Shown here: positions 26,320 through 34,998 of the stretch, in pieces | Layout of the letters: each line of letters begins with the position of its first letter | Position numbering within the stretch: position 1 is the first letter of the stretch | Assembly (NCBI GenBank): GCA_002337055.1 | Contig: DDFG01000005.1 | Span: 1,217,654 to 1,281,653 of the forward strand | DNA from: Betaproteobacteria bacterium UBA1934 | GTDB lineage: Bacteria > Pseudomonadota > Gammaproteobacteria > Burkholderiales > Rhodocyclaceae | Direction: 5' to 3' | Length of the DNA: 64,000 nt | Program-made: the position numbers and the translations under genes | The notes under the pieces: generated by a model | What the model saw: the letters and a program-made list of their open reading frames with translations, nothing else | Database searches by the model: none | What the model was told of the DNA's origin: nothing

Positions 26320-26336
26320 TGTAAAAATAGTCGACA
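26320..26336 (-). promoter_or_regulatory. Putative upstream activator site of PEP-CTERM gene 2
   Basis: TGTCGACTATTTTTACA on the minus strand matches the site at 12112-12128 in 14 of 17 positions and is also exactly 62 nt from its -24 element. Confidence 0.65.
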
Positions 26337-26356
26337 ACTCCTGGCAGCCGGCGAAC

Positions 26357-27457
26357 TCAGTCGCTGGCCAGAAAGTCGCGGATCACGTCACCGGCGCGGG
26401 CGATGGCGGTCAGGCCGTCGAAATGGCCGCCATCAGTATCCAGCACATGCAGTTCGGCACGACCGCCCGAGGCGCGGATGTCTCGTACGGCCGCTTCGGA
26501 GCAGGCGGGTGGGGCCAACATGTCGGAGGCGACCGGAATGAACAGGAACTTGGCGCGCGCCGCCGCGATCTTGGCGCGGGCGTTGTAGATACCGGCGGCC
26601 CGGGCCATGTACAGAATGGAGTTGGCGTCGCAAAGTGGCGTGCTCATCGCCGCGAGGGCGCCGACGCCGGCGTAGGCCTTGAACATGTGGTGAATGGAGA
26701 AGGCCGGATCCTTGGCGGGATCGGCCCAGCCGTCGCCCGGGAACATGCGATCCATCCAGGCTGGGCTGATCGCCGACATGAAAGTGGCTCGCAAGCCTTC
26801 GTTCATGCCCGTGACCGGCTGTTCCCTGAGGTCGTAATGGCCGTTCTTCCAGGCCGGGTCGACCCGGATGGGCGCGCACCACAGTTCGATCATGCTGCGG
26901 CCGTAGGGCGTCAGCACCAGACCGGGCGAGATGACGGCAACCACGCGGTCGACCATCTCCGGGTAATCGACCGACCATTGCAGCGATTTGACCGACCCGG
27001 CGGACGGGCCGGCCACAGCGACGAGCTTGGCGATGCCGAAGGATTCCACCAGTGCTTTTTGCACATTGACCATGTCGGAAACCGAAATGATCGGGAAATC
27101 CGCGCCATAGGGTTTGCCGGTGGCCGGATCGAGGCTGGCGGGGCCGGTGGTGACGACCTGGTCGTCGAAAACCCTGACGCAGCACAAGCTGTCGCTGCTG
27201 ATGATGAAGTAACGGTCAGTGTCGAATGCCTTGCCGGGGCCGATTACGGTATCCCACCAGCCGGGTAGCGGGTCGCTTTCCGCGTACTTTCCGGCGGCGT
27301 GCGCGGTGCCCGAAAAATAATGACAAATCAGGATCGCGTTGTCGCGGGCCGCATTCAAAGTGCCGTAGGTCTCATATCCCACCTTCACGTCCGTCAGCGT
27401 GCGGCCGGAGATGGTGGTATAGGTCGGCAAGGTAAAAACCTGTCTCTTTGGCGTCAT
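26357..27457 (-). CDS. MetX-like alpha/beta hydrolase (homoserine acetyltransferase superfamily)
   Basis: The 366-residue protein starts at MTPKRQVFTL behind GGGAG. It has the MetX-type alpha/beta fold: VGYETYGTLNAARDNAILICHYFSGTAHAAG, a nucleophile elbow VAGPSAGSVKSLQW (Ser near residue 148), an Asp candidate in IPVASDMLAPP and a His in DTDGGHFDGL. True MetX has GGSMGGMQ at the elbow, so acyl transfer to homoserine is doubtful; a related acyltransferase or esterase is more likely. It lies 142 bp after lpdA on the same strand, separated by a G/C palindrome. Confidence 0.85.
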   Translation of the reverse strand: MTPKRQVFTLPTYTTISGRTLTDVKVGYETYGTLNAARDNAILICHYFSGTAHAAGKYAESDPLPGWWDTVIGPGKAFDTDRYFIISSDSLCCVRVFDDQVVTTGPASLDPATGKPYGADFPIISVSDMVNVQKALVESFGIAKLVAVAGPSAGSVKSLQWSVDYPEMVDRVVAVISPGLVLTPYGRSMIELWCAPIRVDPAWKNGHYDLREQPVTGMNEGLRATFMSAISPAWMDRMFPGDGWADPAKDPAFSIHHMFKAYAGVGALAAMSTPLCDANSILYMARAAGIYNARAKIAAARAKFLFIPVASDMLAPPACSEAAVRDIRASGGRAELHVLDTDGGHFDGLTAIARAGDVIRDFLASD

Positions 27458-27542
27458 GATCACTCCCTGCTTGATATGCTCGGCGATGCTGCGGATGGCA
27501 TCTCTCACCCTGCTTTATAGGCCGCCGAAGCCAGCCTGCCAA

Positions 27543-27558
27543 CCCCCCGGAAAGGGGG
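27543..27558. repeat. REP-like G/C palindrome, copy 2
   Basis: CCCCCCGGAAAGGGGG is the exact reverse complement of the 16 bp at 16462-16477. It lies between lpdA and the MetX-like gene, and might also act as a transcript-end hairpin. Confidence 0.5.
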
Positions 27559-27598
27559 CGGCAGGCTGATCGGGGGTTTGCTGGGCGTTTGTTGGGGA

Positions 27599-29377
27599 TT
27601 ACTTGCGGCGAGCTGGCGGCACGTCGGTGCAGCTGCCGTGCGCCACTTCCGCCGCCAGGCCGACGGTTTCGCCCAGGGTCGGGTGCGGATGGATGGTTTT
27701 GCCGATATCGAGCGCATCGGCCCCCATTTCGATCGCCAGCGCCACTTCGCCGATCATGTCGCCGGCGTTGGGGCCGACGAGGGTGCCGCCGATGATGCGG
27801 TGGGTGTCGGCATCGAAGACCAGCTTGGTGAAGCCGTAATCAACCCCGTTGGCGATGGCGCGGCCGGAGGCGGCCCAGGGGAACTTGCCGATCTCGACCT
27901 TGCGCCCATCTTTCTTGGCCTGATCTTCGCCGACGCCGACCCACGCCACTTCCGGATGGGTGTAGGCGACGCCGGGAATCACCGTGGCGTCGAAGGCGGC
28001 GCGGGCCAGCGCCGGATTGCTGCGCAATTCGCCGGCGGCGACTTCGGCGGCGACATGGCCTTCGTGCACCGCCTTGTGCGCCAGCATGGGCTGCCCGACC
28101 AGATCGCCGATGGCAAAAATGTGGGGGACGTGTGTGCGCTGCTGCCGGTCGACGGCGATGAAGCCGCGTTCGTCCACGCGCACGCCGGCGCGCTCGGCGC
28201 CGATCTTGCCGCCGTTGGGGCTGCGCCCCGCGGCTTGCAGGATCAGGTCGTAGCATTGCGGCTCGGTCGGCGCCGCCTCGCCCTCGAAGCGCACCCACAG
28301 CCCGTCGGGTTTGGCGTCGCAAGCGACCGTGCGGGTCTTCAGCAGGATGCGGTCGAAACGGTGGGCGTTCTGCTTCTCCCAAACCTTTACGGCATCGCGA
28401 TCCGGCCCCTGCATCAGCGCCTCGCCCATCTCGACGACGTCGACGCGGGCGCCCAGGGTGGAATAGACGGTGGCCATTTCCAGCCCGATGATGCCGCCGC
28501 CGATGACCAGCATGCGCTTGGGCACAAAGGGCAGGGCCAGCGCGCCGGTGGAATCGACAATGCGCGGGTCGGCCGGCAGAAAGGGCAGATGCACGGCTTG
28601 CGAGCCGGCGGCGATGATTGCCTTCATGAAACGGATCTGGCGGGTCTTGCCGGTCTTTGCCTGCCTGGGGCCATCGGTCAGTTCGACCTCCAGCGTATGC
28701 GGGTCGACAAAGCTGCCGATGCCGCGCACGACTTCGACCTTGCGCGCCTTGGCCATGCCGGCCAGACCGCCGGTCAGCTTGCCGATCACCTTGTCCTTGT
28801 GGGCGCGCAGCCGGTCGATATCGACCGCGGGAGCCGCGAAGGCGACGCCGAGGTCGGCCAGATGCGCCGTTTCGTCGATAGCGGCGGCGACGTGCAGCAA
28901 GGCCTTGGAGGGAATGCAGCCAACGTTGAGGCAGACGCCGCCGAGCGTGGCATAGCGTTCGACGACGACGACGCGGAGGCCGAGATCGGCGGCGCGGAAA
29001 GCCGCCGAGTAGCCGCCGGGGCCGCCGCCGAGAACGAGCAGGTCGCAGTCGAAAGCCTTGCCGGGCGCCGCAGTTGGAGTAGTTGCCGCTGCGGTAGGTG
29101 CTGCGGGTGCCGCGGTCGGAGACGGTGCAGTGTCCACAGCAAGCGCTTCGACCCGGATCAGCAGTGAGCCTTCACTCACGCGGTTGCCCACGCTGACCAG
29201 GATTTCGCGTACGGTGCCGGCGACCGGAGAGGGCACGTCGATGGTGGCCTTGTCCGATTCTAGCGTTACCAGCGGGGCCTCGGCGGCGATCACGTCGCCC
29301 GGCTTGACCAGCAGGTCGATAATCGGCACATCCTTGAAATCGCCGATGTCCGGTACTTTGATGTCGATCAGGCTCAT
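27599..29377 (-). CDS. lpdA: Dihydrolipoyl dehydrogenase with N-terminal lipoyl domain (pyruvate dehydrogenase E3)
   Basis: The 592-residue protein reoxidises dihydrolipoamide in the pyruvate dehydrogenase complex. Residues 1-80 are a lipoyl domain with the lipoylation Lys in ESDKATIDVPS. An Ala/Pro/Thr-rich linker (about 85-115) leads to the flavoprotein: the FAD site LLVLGGGPGGYSAAFRA, the redox disulfide GGVCLNVGCIPSK, the NAD site MLVIGGGIIGLEMA and the C-terminal HPHPTLGE with the catalytic His. Lipoyl-fused E3 is common in betaproteobacteria. It is the third gene of the aceE-aceF-lpdA operon, 10 bp after aceF. Confidence 0.97.
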   Translation of the reverse strand: MSLIDIKVPDIGDFKDVPIIDLLVKPGDVIAAEAPLVTLESDKATIDVPSPVAGTVREILVSVGNRVSEGSLLIRVEALAVDTAPSPTAAPAAPTAAATTPTAAPGKAFDCDLLVLGGGPGGYSAAFRAADLGLRVVVVERYATLGGVCLNVGCIPSKALLHVAAAIDETAHLADLGVAFAAPAVDIDRLRAHKDKVIGKLTGGLAGMAKARKVEVVRGIGSFVDPHTLEVELTDGPRQAKTGKTRQIRFMKAIIAAGSQAVHLPFLPADPRIVDSTGALALPFVPKRMLVIGGGIIGLEMATVYSTLGARVDVVEMGEALMQGPDRDAVKVWEKQNAHRFDRILLKTRTVACDAKPDGLWVRFEGEAAPTEPQCYDLILQAAGRSPNGGKIGAERAGVRVDERGFIAVDRQQRTHVPHIFAIGDLVGQPMLAHKAVHEGHVAAEVAAGELRSNPALARAAFDATVIPGVAYTHPEVAWVGVGEDQAKKDGRKVEIGKFPWAASGRAIANGVDYGFTKLVFDADTHRIIGGTLVGPNAGDMIGEVALAIEMGADALDIGKTIHPHPTLGETVGLAAEVAHGSCTDVPPARRK

Positions 29378-29387
29378 GGCGCGCTCC

Positions 29388-30689
29388 TCACAGCGTCACC
29401 CGGCGGAAGTCCGCCAGCAGTTCGGCCAGATAGGCGTTGAAGCGCGTGGCCAGCGCCCCGTCGACGACGCGGTGGTCGGCGGTCAGCGACAGCGGCACGA
29501 TCAGGCGCGGCACGAAAGCTTTGCCGTCCCAGACTGGCTTCATTGCCGATTTGTTGACCCCGAGGATGGCGACCTCCGGCGCGTTGATGATGGGCGAGAA
29601 GGCGGTGCCGCCGATGCCGCCGAGCGACGAGATGGTGAAGCCCGCGCCCTGCATGTCGGCGGCTTTGAGCTTGCCTTCGCGCGCCGCCTTGGCGAGCGTG
29701 CCGGTCTCGGCCGCGATATCGAGCACCGATTTCCGGTCGGCATCCTTGATGACCGGCACCACCAGGCCATTCGGCGTGTCGGCGGCGAAACCGATGTGGA
29801 TGTACTGTTTCAGCACCAGGCTCATGTCACCCTGGTCGTCGGTGACCAGCGACGAGTTGAAGTCGGGATGCTTCTGCAAGGCCTTGACCACCGCCTTGAT
29901 CAGGAAGGCGAGCAGGGTGATCTTGGCAGTCGATTGCTCGGTGTTGATCGCCTTTCTGAAATCTTCCAGATCGGTGATGTCGGCGTCTTCGTGATAAGTC
30001 ACGGCCGGGATCATCACCCAGTTGCGGGCGAGGTTCTGGGCCGAAATCTTGCCGATGCGCGAGAGCGGTCGCGTCGTCGTCGGGCCGAATTTCGAGAAAT
30101 CGACCTTGGGCCAGGGTAGCAGGTCGAGCCCGCCGGCCGACGCGGCGGCGCCGCTGCCGGTGTTGGTGGCGAGCGCGTTCTTGACCCAGGCGGCGACATC
30201 TTCCTTGAGGATGCGGTTCTTCGGCCCGCTGGCGCGGACGCGGCCGAGATCGACGCCGAGTTCGCGGGCAAAGGCGCGCACCGAGGGCGTCGCGTGCGCG
30301 GTGCCGGTGTGAATCAGGCGCGGCGGGGGCGGGGCGGCCGGTGTCACCGGTTGCGGCGAGGGCGCGTCCGACCATACGATGGGCGAGGCCGGCTCGGGCG
30401 GCAGCGTGGTGGCCGGGGGCGGCGGCGGGGGTTCTGGCTGATCGGCGGCGAGTGCCTCGACCTTGATCAGCACGTTGCCCTCGCTGACCTTGTCGCCCGG
30501 CTTGACCAGCACTTCGCGGACAATGCCGGCGACGGTGCTGGGCACGTCCATCGTCGCCTTGTCCGATTCGAGGGTGACGACCGATTCTTCCAGCGCGATG
30601 CGTTCGCCGACCTTGGCGAACAGTTCAATGACCGGCACTGCCGTATAGTCGCCGATGTCCGGCACGACCACGGAAACGAGTTGGCTCAT
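29388..30689 (-). CDS. aceF: Dihydrolipoyllysine acetyltransferase (pyruvate dehydrogenase E2)
   Basis: The 433-residue protein forms the core of the complex and transfers the acetyl group to CoA. It has one lipoyl domain (Lys in ESDKATMDVPS), a Pro/Ala linker, a peripheral subunit-binding domain (about residues 140-175; PSVRAFARELGVDLGRVRASG) and a catalytic domain ending with the HxxxDG-type motif TADHRVVDGALA. E. coli AceF has three lipoyl domains; one is usual here because LpdA carries another. The ATG follows AGGAGGTGAC; a GTG two codons upstream is possible. It lies 10 bp after aceE. Confidence 0.96.
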   Translation of the reverse strand: MSQLVSVVVPDIGDYTAVPVIELFAKVGERIALEESVVTLESDKATMDVPSTVAGIVREVLVKPGDKVSEGNVLIKVEALAADQPEPPPPPPATTLPPEPASPIVWSDAPSPQPVTPAAPPPPRLIHTGTAHATPSVRAFARELGVDLGRVRASGPKNRILKEDVAAWVKNALATNTGSGAAASAGGLDLLPWPKVDFSKFGPTTTRPLSRIGKISAQNLARNWVMIPAVTYHEDADITDLEDFRKAINTEQSTAKITLLAFLIKAVVKALQKHPDFNSSLVTDDQGDMSLVLKQYIHIGFAADTPNGLVVPVIKDADRKSVLDIAAETGTLAKAAREGKLKAADMQGAGFTISSLGGIGGTAFSPIINAPEVAILGVNKSAMKPVWDGKAFVPRLIVPLSLTADHRVVDGALATRFNAYLAELLADFRRVTL

Positions 30690-30699
30690 GGTCACCTCC

Positions 30700-33387
30700 T
30701 CAAACCGTCAGCGGGTTCGGCTTGTCGGCCGAAAGCCCGTACTTGACCATGGCGGCGGCGACCTTGTCGCGCCCAATCTGGCCTTCGTCGGCCAGCGCCT
30801 TCAGCGCCGCCAGCGTGATCCAGTGGCGGTCGACCTCGAAGAAGTGCCGGAGCGACTCACGCGTGTCGGAGCGGCCAAAGCCGTCGGTGCCGAGGGTGAC
30901 GTAGCGGCGATGCACAAAGGGACGGATCTGGTCGGGAAAGGCGCGGACATAGTCGGTGGCGGCGATGACCGGGCCGCGCGTGTCGTCAAGGCAATGTTCG
31001 ACATGGCAGCGGCGCGGCTTGTCGAGCGGATGCAGCAGGTTCCAGCGATCCGTGTCCTGGCCCTCGCGCGCCAGTTCGGTAAAGCTCGGGCAACTCCACA
31101 GATCGGCTTGCACACCCCATTCGTGGTGCAGCAATTCGGCGGCGGCGATCGCCTCGCGGAAAATGACGCCGGAGCCGAGCAACTGCACGCGCGGCTCGTC
31201 GCTGGCCTTGCCCTTCCGGAACAGATACATGCCTTTCAGGATGTTCGCTTCTTCGCCCGCCGGCAGTTCCGGTTGTTCGTAGTTCTCGTTCATCACCGTC
31301 AGGTAGTAGAAGACGTCCTGCTGCTCGCCGAACATGCGGCGCAGGCCGTCCTGGACGATGACGGCGACCTCGTAGGCGTAGGTCGGGTCGTAGGAGATGC
31401 AGTTGGGCACCAGCGCCGACATCACATGGCTGTGCCCATCCTCGTGTTGCAGGCCCTCGCCGTTCAGCGTCGTGCGCCCGGCCGTGCCGCCGATCAGGAA
31501 GCCGCGCGTGCGCTGGTCGCCTGCGGCCCAGACCAGATCCATGGTCCGCTGCAGGCCGAACATGGAATAGAAGATGTAGACCGGAATCATCTGCACGCCG
31601 TGCGTCGAATAGGCTGTACCGGCGGCGATCCAGTCGCACATGGCGCCGGCTTCGTTGATGCCCTCCTGAAGCACCTGGCCTTCCTTGGATTCCTTGTAGA
31701 ACATCAGCTGGTCGTGGTCCTGCGGCAGGTATTTCTGGCCTTCCTGGTTCCAGATGCCGAACTGGCGGAACATGCCTTCCATGCCGAAGGTGCGCGATTC
31801 ATCCGGCACGATGGGCACGACATGGCGACCGAGACCCTTGTCCTTGAGCAGGGCCGAGAGCATGCGCACGAAGGCCATGGTGGTCGAAATTTCGTGCCCT
31901 TCGCCGGTCGCCTTCAGCAACGGCGCGAACAGTTCCAGCGGCGGCACCGGCAGCGGCGCGGCCTGACCGCGCCGCTGCGGCAGGTAACCGCCGAGCGCCA
32001 TGCGGCGTTCGCGCATGTAGTTCAGTTCAGCTGAGCCTTCGGCGAATTTCAGGTAGGGCAGCTCGTCGAGCTGGTCGTCAGGCACCGGCAGGTTGAAGCG
32101 GTCGCGGAAAGCGGCGACCGCGTCCTTGTCCATCTTCTTCTGCTGGTGGCTGATGTTCATCGCCTCGCCGGCCTGTCCCATGCCATAGCCCTTGATGGTC
32201 TTGGCGAGGATCACGGTCGGCTGGCCGCGGTGGCTGATCGCGGCATCGTAGGCGGCAAAGATCTTGAACAGGTCGTGGCCGCCGCGGTTGAGTTGCCAGA
32301 TTTCCTCATCAGTCCAGTCGGCGACCATCGCCGCCAGTTCCGGCGTGTTGAAGAAATGCTCGCGCACGTAGGCGCCGTTGGTGGCCTTGAAGGTCTGGTA
32401 ATCGCCGTCCACGCATTCCATCATGCGTTTCTTCAGCAGGCCCTGGGTGTCGCGGGCGAACAGGGCGTCCCAGCGCGTGCCCCAGACCAGCTTGATGACG
32501 TTCCAGCCGGCACCGCGGAATTCCGATTCCAGTTCCTGGATAATCTTGCCGTTGCCGCGTACCGGGCCGTCGAGACGTTGCAGGTTGCAGTTGACGACGA
32601 AAATCAGGTTGTCCAGCTTCTCGCGCCCCGCCATGCCGATGGCGCCCAGCGTTTCGACCTCGTCGGTTTCGCCGTCGCCGAGAAAGGCCCAGACCTTGCG
32701 GCCCTGCTTGCCTTCGCCCATGTCGATCAGCTTGCGGCTGGCCAGGTATTTCATGAAGCGCGCCGAATAAATTGCCTGCAAGGGGCCCAGGCCCATCGAC
32801 ACGGTGGGGAACTGCCAGAAATGCGGCATCAGCCACGGGTGCGGGTAGGACGACAGGCCGATGCCGTCGACTTCGCGCCGGAAGTGATCGAGCTGCTCCT
32901 CGGAGAATCGCCCGAGCAGGAAGGCGCGGGCGTAGATGCCCGGGATCGAGTGGCCCTGGAAGTAGATCAGGTCGCCGCCGTGCGTGTCCGATGGCGTATG
33001 CCAGAAGTGCGTCAGGCCGACATCGTAGAGCGCGGCGGACGAGGCGAACGAGGCGATGTGGCCGCCGACATTGCTGTGTTTGTTGGCCTTGGCCACCATG
33101 GCCATGGCGTTCCAGCGGATGTAGGCGTGCATGCGCAGTTCGAGGTCGGCGTTGCCGGGGTAACGCGGCTGCCGTTCGACCGGAATGGTATTGACGTATT
33201 CGGTGGTGGCCGAATACGGAATGTCGATGCCGTCTTCGCGGCCTTTCTCGATCAGCTGCTCGATCAGGAAGTGGGCGCGGTCGGGGCCGGCGTGGGCGAT
33301 GACGCCTTCCAGGGAATCCATCCAGTCTTGCGTTTCGGCGGGGTCGCTGTCTGCCGGGCTGGGCAGTGATTCTGGCGCGTGTGCCAT
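30700..33387 (-). CDS. aceE: Pyruvate dehydrogenase E1 component, homodimeric
   Basis: The 895-residue thiamine diphosphate enzyme decarboxylates pyruvate and acetylates the E2 lipoyl group. The length matches the homodimeric AceE family. Visible parts are the N-terminal WMDSLEGVIAHAG, the ThDP-Mg motif FLGDGETDEVETLG...NCNLQRLDGPV (near residues 225-260), HVVPIVPDESRTFGMEGMF in the second domain and HFFEVDRHWITLAAL at the C-terminus. It is first in the operon with an AGGAGA site and is divergent from folD across 253 bp. Confidence 0.97.
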   Translation of the reverse strand: MAHAPESLPSPADSDPAETQDWMDSLEGVIAHAGPDRAHFLIEQLIEKGREDGIDIPYSATTEYVNTIPVERQPRYPGNADLELRMHAYIRWNAMAMVAKANKHSNVGGHIASFASSAALYDVGLTHFWHTPSDTHGGDLIYFQGHSIPGIYARAFLLGRFSEEQLDHFRREVDGIGLSSYPHPWLMPHFWQFPTVSMGLGPLQAIYSARFMKYLASRKLIDMGEGKQGRKVWAFLGDGETDEVETLGAIGMAGREKLDNLIFVVNCNLQRLDGPVRGNGKIIQELESEFRGAGWNVIKLVWGTRWDALFARDTQGLLKKRMMECVDGDYQTFKATNGAYVREHFFNTPELAAMVADWTDEEIWQLNRGGHDLFKIFAAYDAAISHRGQPTVILAKTIKGYGMGQAGEAMNISHQQKKMDKDAVAAFRDRFNLPVPDDQLDELPYLKFAEGSAELNYMRERRMALGGYLPQRRGQAAPLPVPPLELFAPLLKATGEGHEISTTMAFVRMLSALLKDKGLGRHVVPIVPDESRTFGMEGMFRQFGIWNQEGQKYLPQDHDQLMFYKESKEGQVLQEGINEAGAMCDWIAAGTAYSTHGVQMIPVYIFYSMFGLQRTMDLVWAAGDQRTRGFLIGGTAGRTTLNGEGLQHEDGHSHVMSALVPNCISYDPTYAYEVAVIVQDGLRRMFGEQQDVFYYLTVMNENYEQPELPAGEEANILKGMYLFRKGKASDEPRVQLLGSGVIFREAIAAAELLHHEWGVQADLWSCPSFTELAREGQDTDRWNLLHPLDKPRRCHVEHCLDDTRGPVIAATDYVRAFPDQIRPFVHRRYVTLGTDGFGRSDTRESLRHFFEVDRHWITLAALKALADEGQIGRDKVAAAMVKYGLSADKPNPLTV

Positions 33388-33494
33388 GAGTGCTATCTCC
33401 TCTTGGGCGAGTCCGGGTCGGACTATTCGTTCTGCGGTGCCGGGTGAGCGGCGAACTGTTCGCGTGCGGACAGCGGGGGTTGCCCGATGCCTGC

Positions 33495-33525
33495 GTTCTA
33501 TAATTATGGAGTTTATGATAGCGCG
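33495..33525. promoter_or_regulatory. AT-rich core of the aceE/folD divergent promoter region
   Basis: TTCTATAATTATGGAGTTTATGATA stands out from GC-rich surroundings and has a consensus TATAAT at 33499 on the plus strand. No convincing -35 was found for either direction, so only the general location is supported. Confidence 0.35.
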
Positions 33526-33593
33526 TGGAAGCCGGAGTTCAACTGGCTCTCTCTGTCGGCGCGAGGCCTTTCTGGTAAAATACTGATAAGCAA

Positions 33594-33627
33594 GGGAAAG
33601 GTGCTCGCCTTTCCCCTTTTGTTTTGT
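33594..33627 (+). terminator. Terminator-like hairpin in the folD leader
   Basis: GGGAAAGG-TGCTCG-CCTTTCCC is a perfect 8-bp stem followed by CTTTTGTTTT, and lies only about 25 bp before the folD ATG. It has the form of an intrinsic terminator within the 5' leader, with a TAAAAT -10 candidate 13 bp upstream of the stem. It may be an attenuator or the end of a short transcript. Confidence 0.6.
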
Positions 33628-33640
33628 GACGAGGAATGCA

Positions 33641-34492
33641 ATGACGGCTCAGATACTCGATGGCAAGGCGCTGGCGCAGACGTTGCGCGCCGGTTTCAAG
33701 GAGCGGGTGTCCGCGCTCGCAGCCAAGGGGCAACGCCCCGGGTTGGCGGTCATCTTGGTCGGCGAAGATCCCGCCTCGCAAGTGTATGTGCGCAACAAGG
33801 TCGATGCCTGCGTGGCGGTCGGCATGCATTCGGAAAAGATCGCCTACGCGGCCGATACCTCGCCTGCCGAGGTGCTGGCCCGGATCGCCGAACTGAACGC
33901 CAGCCCGGCGATCCACGGCATTCTTGTGCAATTGCCGCTGCCGCCGCATTTCGATGAGGATGCGGTGCTTGAAGCCATCGCCTCCGACAAGGATGTGGAC
34001 GGTTTTCACGCCGAGAACGTCGGCGCGCTGGCGCAGGGTCTGCCGCGTTTCATCCCCTGCACGCCCTACGGCGTCATGAAGATTCTCGAACAGAGCGGCA
34101 TTGACCTGGTGGGCAAGGAGGCGGTGGTCATAGGCCGTTCCAACATCGTCGGCAAGCCGATGGCGATGTTGCTGATGAATGCCGGCGCGACGGTCACGGT
34201 CTGCCATTCGAAGACGCGCGACCTCGCCTTTCACACGCGGCGGGCGGATATTGTGGTCGCGGCCGTCGGCAAGCCGCGCTTCATCACGGCGGACATGATC
34301 AAGCCGGGCGCGGTGGTGATCGACGTGGGCATCAATCGCCTGCCGACCGGGAAACTTTGTGGCGATGTCGATTACCAAGGCGTCTGTGAAGTGGCTTCTC
34401 ACCTCACGCCGGTGCCGGGTGGCGTCGGCCCGATGACCATTACCATGTTGCTCGCCAATACGATCGAGGCGGCGGAAAGGAAAGCGCGATGA
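33641..34492 (+). CDS. folD: Bifunctional methylenetetrahydrofolate dehydrogenase/cyclohydrolase
   Basis: The 283-residue cytoplasmic enzyme interconverts 5,10-methylene-, methenyl- and 10-formyl-tetrahydrofolate for purine and formyl-Met synthesis. It has the FolD signatures VGEDPASQVYVRNK (substrate Tyr and Lys), GILVQLPLPPHFDE and VIGRSNIVGKPMAMLL for NADP binding. I use the ATG at 33641 after GAGGAA; an in-frame start at 33626 is less likely. It overlaps purE by 4 bp, which couples one-carbon and purine synthesis. Confidence 0.96.
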   Translation: MTAQILDGKALAQTLRAGFKERVSALAAKGQRPGLAVILVGEDPASQVYVRNKVDACVAVGMHSEKIAYAADTSPAEVLARIAELNASPAIHGILVQLPLPPHFDEDAVLEAIASDKDVDGFHAENVGALAQGLPRFIPCTPYGVMKILEQSGIDLVGKEAVVIGRSNIVGKPMAMLLMNAGATVTVCHSKTRDLAFHTRRADIVVAAVGKPRFITADMIKPGAVVIDVGINRLPTGKLCGDVDYQGVCEVASHLTPVPGGVGPMTITMLLANTIEAAERKAR

Positions 34493-34989
34493 CTCACGTT
34501 GACAAACCCCTGGTCGGTATCCTGATGGGGTCCGATTCCGATTGGCCGACCATGCAGGCCGCTGCCGTGATCTTCAAGGAATTCGGCGTCCCCTGCGAAG
34601 CGCGCGTGCTGTCTGCGCACCGCACCCCGGATCAGGCGCTCGATTACGCGGCCTCGGCCGCCGACCGCGGCATGAAGGCGATTATCGCCGGGGCCGGTGG
34701 CGCCGCCCACCTGGCCGGCGTGCTGGCCTCGAAGACGCTTCTGCCGGTGCTCGGCGTGCCCATTCTGACCAAGTCGCTCGGCGGCCACGATTCGCTGCTT
34801 TCGATGGTGCAGATGCCCAAGGGCATTCCGGTCGCCACCTTTGCCATTGGTGAAGCCGGCGCCGCCAATGCTGCGCTCTTCGTCATCCATATGTTGGCCG
34901 TCGAAGACGAAGCAATGCGCCAGAAGCTCGAAACCTTCCGCCAGAACCAAGCCAATAAGGTGCTGGCGATGAAATTGCCCGAGGTCTGA
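34489..34989 (+). CDS. purE: N5-carboxyaminoimidazole ribonucleotide mutase
   Basis: The 166-residue class I PurE converts N5-CAIR to CAIR in purine synthesis. Motifs are ILMGSDSDWPTMQ at the N-terminus, SAHRTPDQ with the catalytic His, and GAGGAAHLAGVLA. The length is normal. It overlaps folD (ATGA) and is followed by the Sua5 gene. The partner purK is not in the window. Confidence 0.96.
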   Translation: MTHVDKPLVGILMGSDSDWPTMQAAAVIFKEFGVPCEARVLSAHRTPDQALDYAASAADRGMKAIIAGAGGAAHLAGVLASKTLLPVLGVPILTKSLGGHDSLLSMVQMPKGIPVATFAIGEAGAANAALFVIHMLAVEDEAMRQKLETFRQNQANKVLAMKLPEV

Positions 34990-34998
34990 TCCGCTTTG

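Noticed and set aside
27578..32034. Long plus-strand frames opposite lpdA, aceF and aceE
   Set aside because: They are antisense shadows of three well-supported genes and show no protein family.
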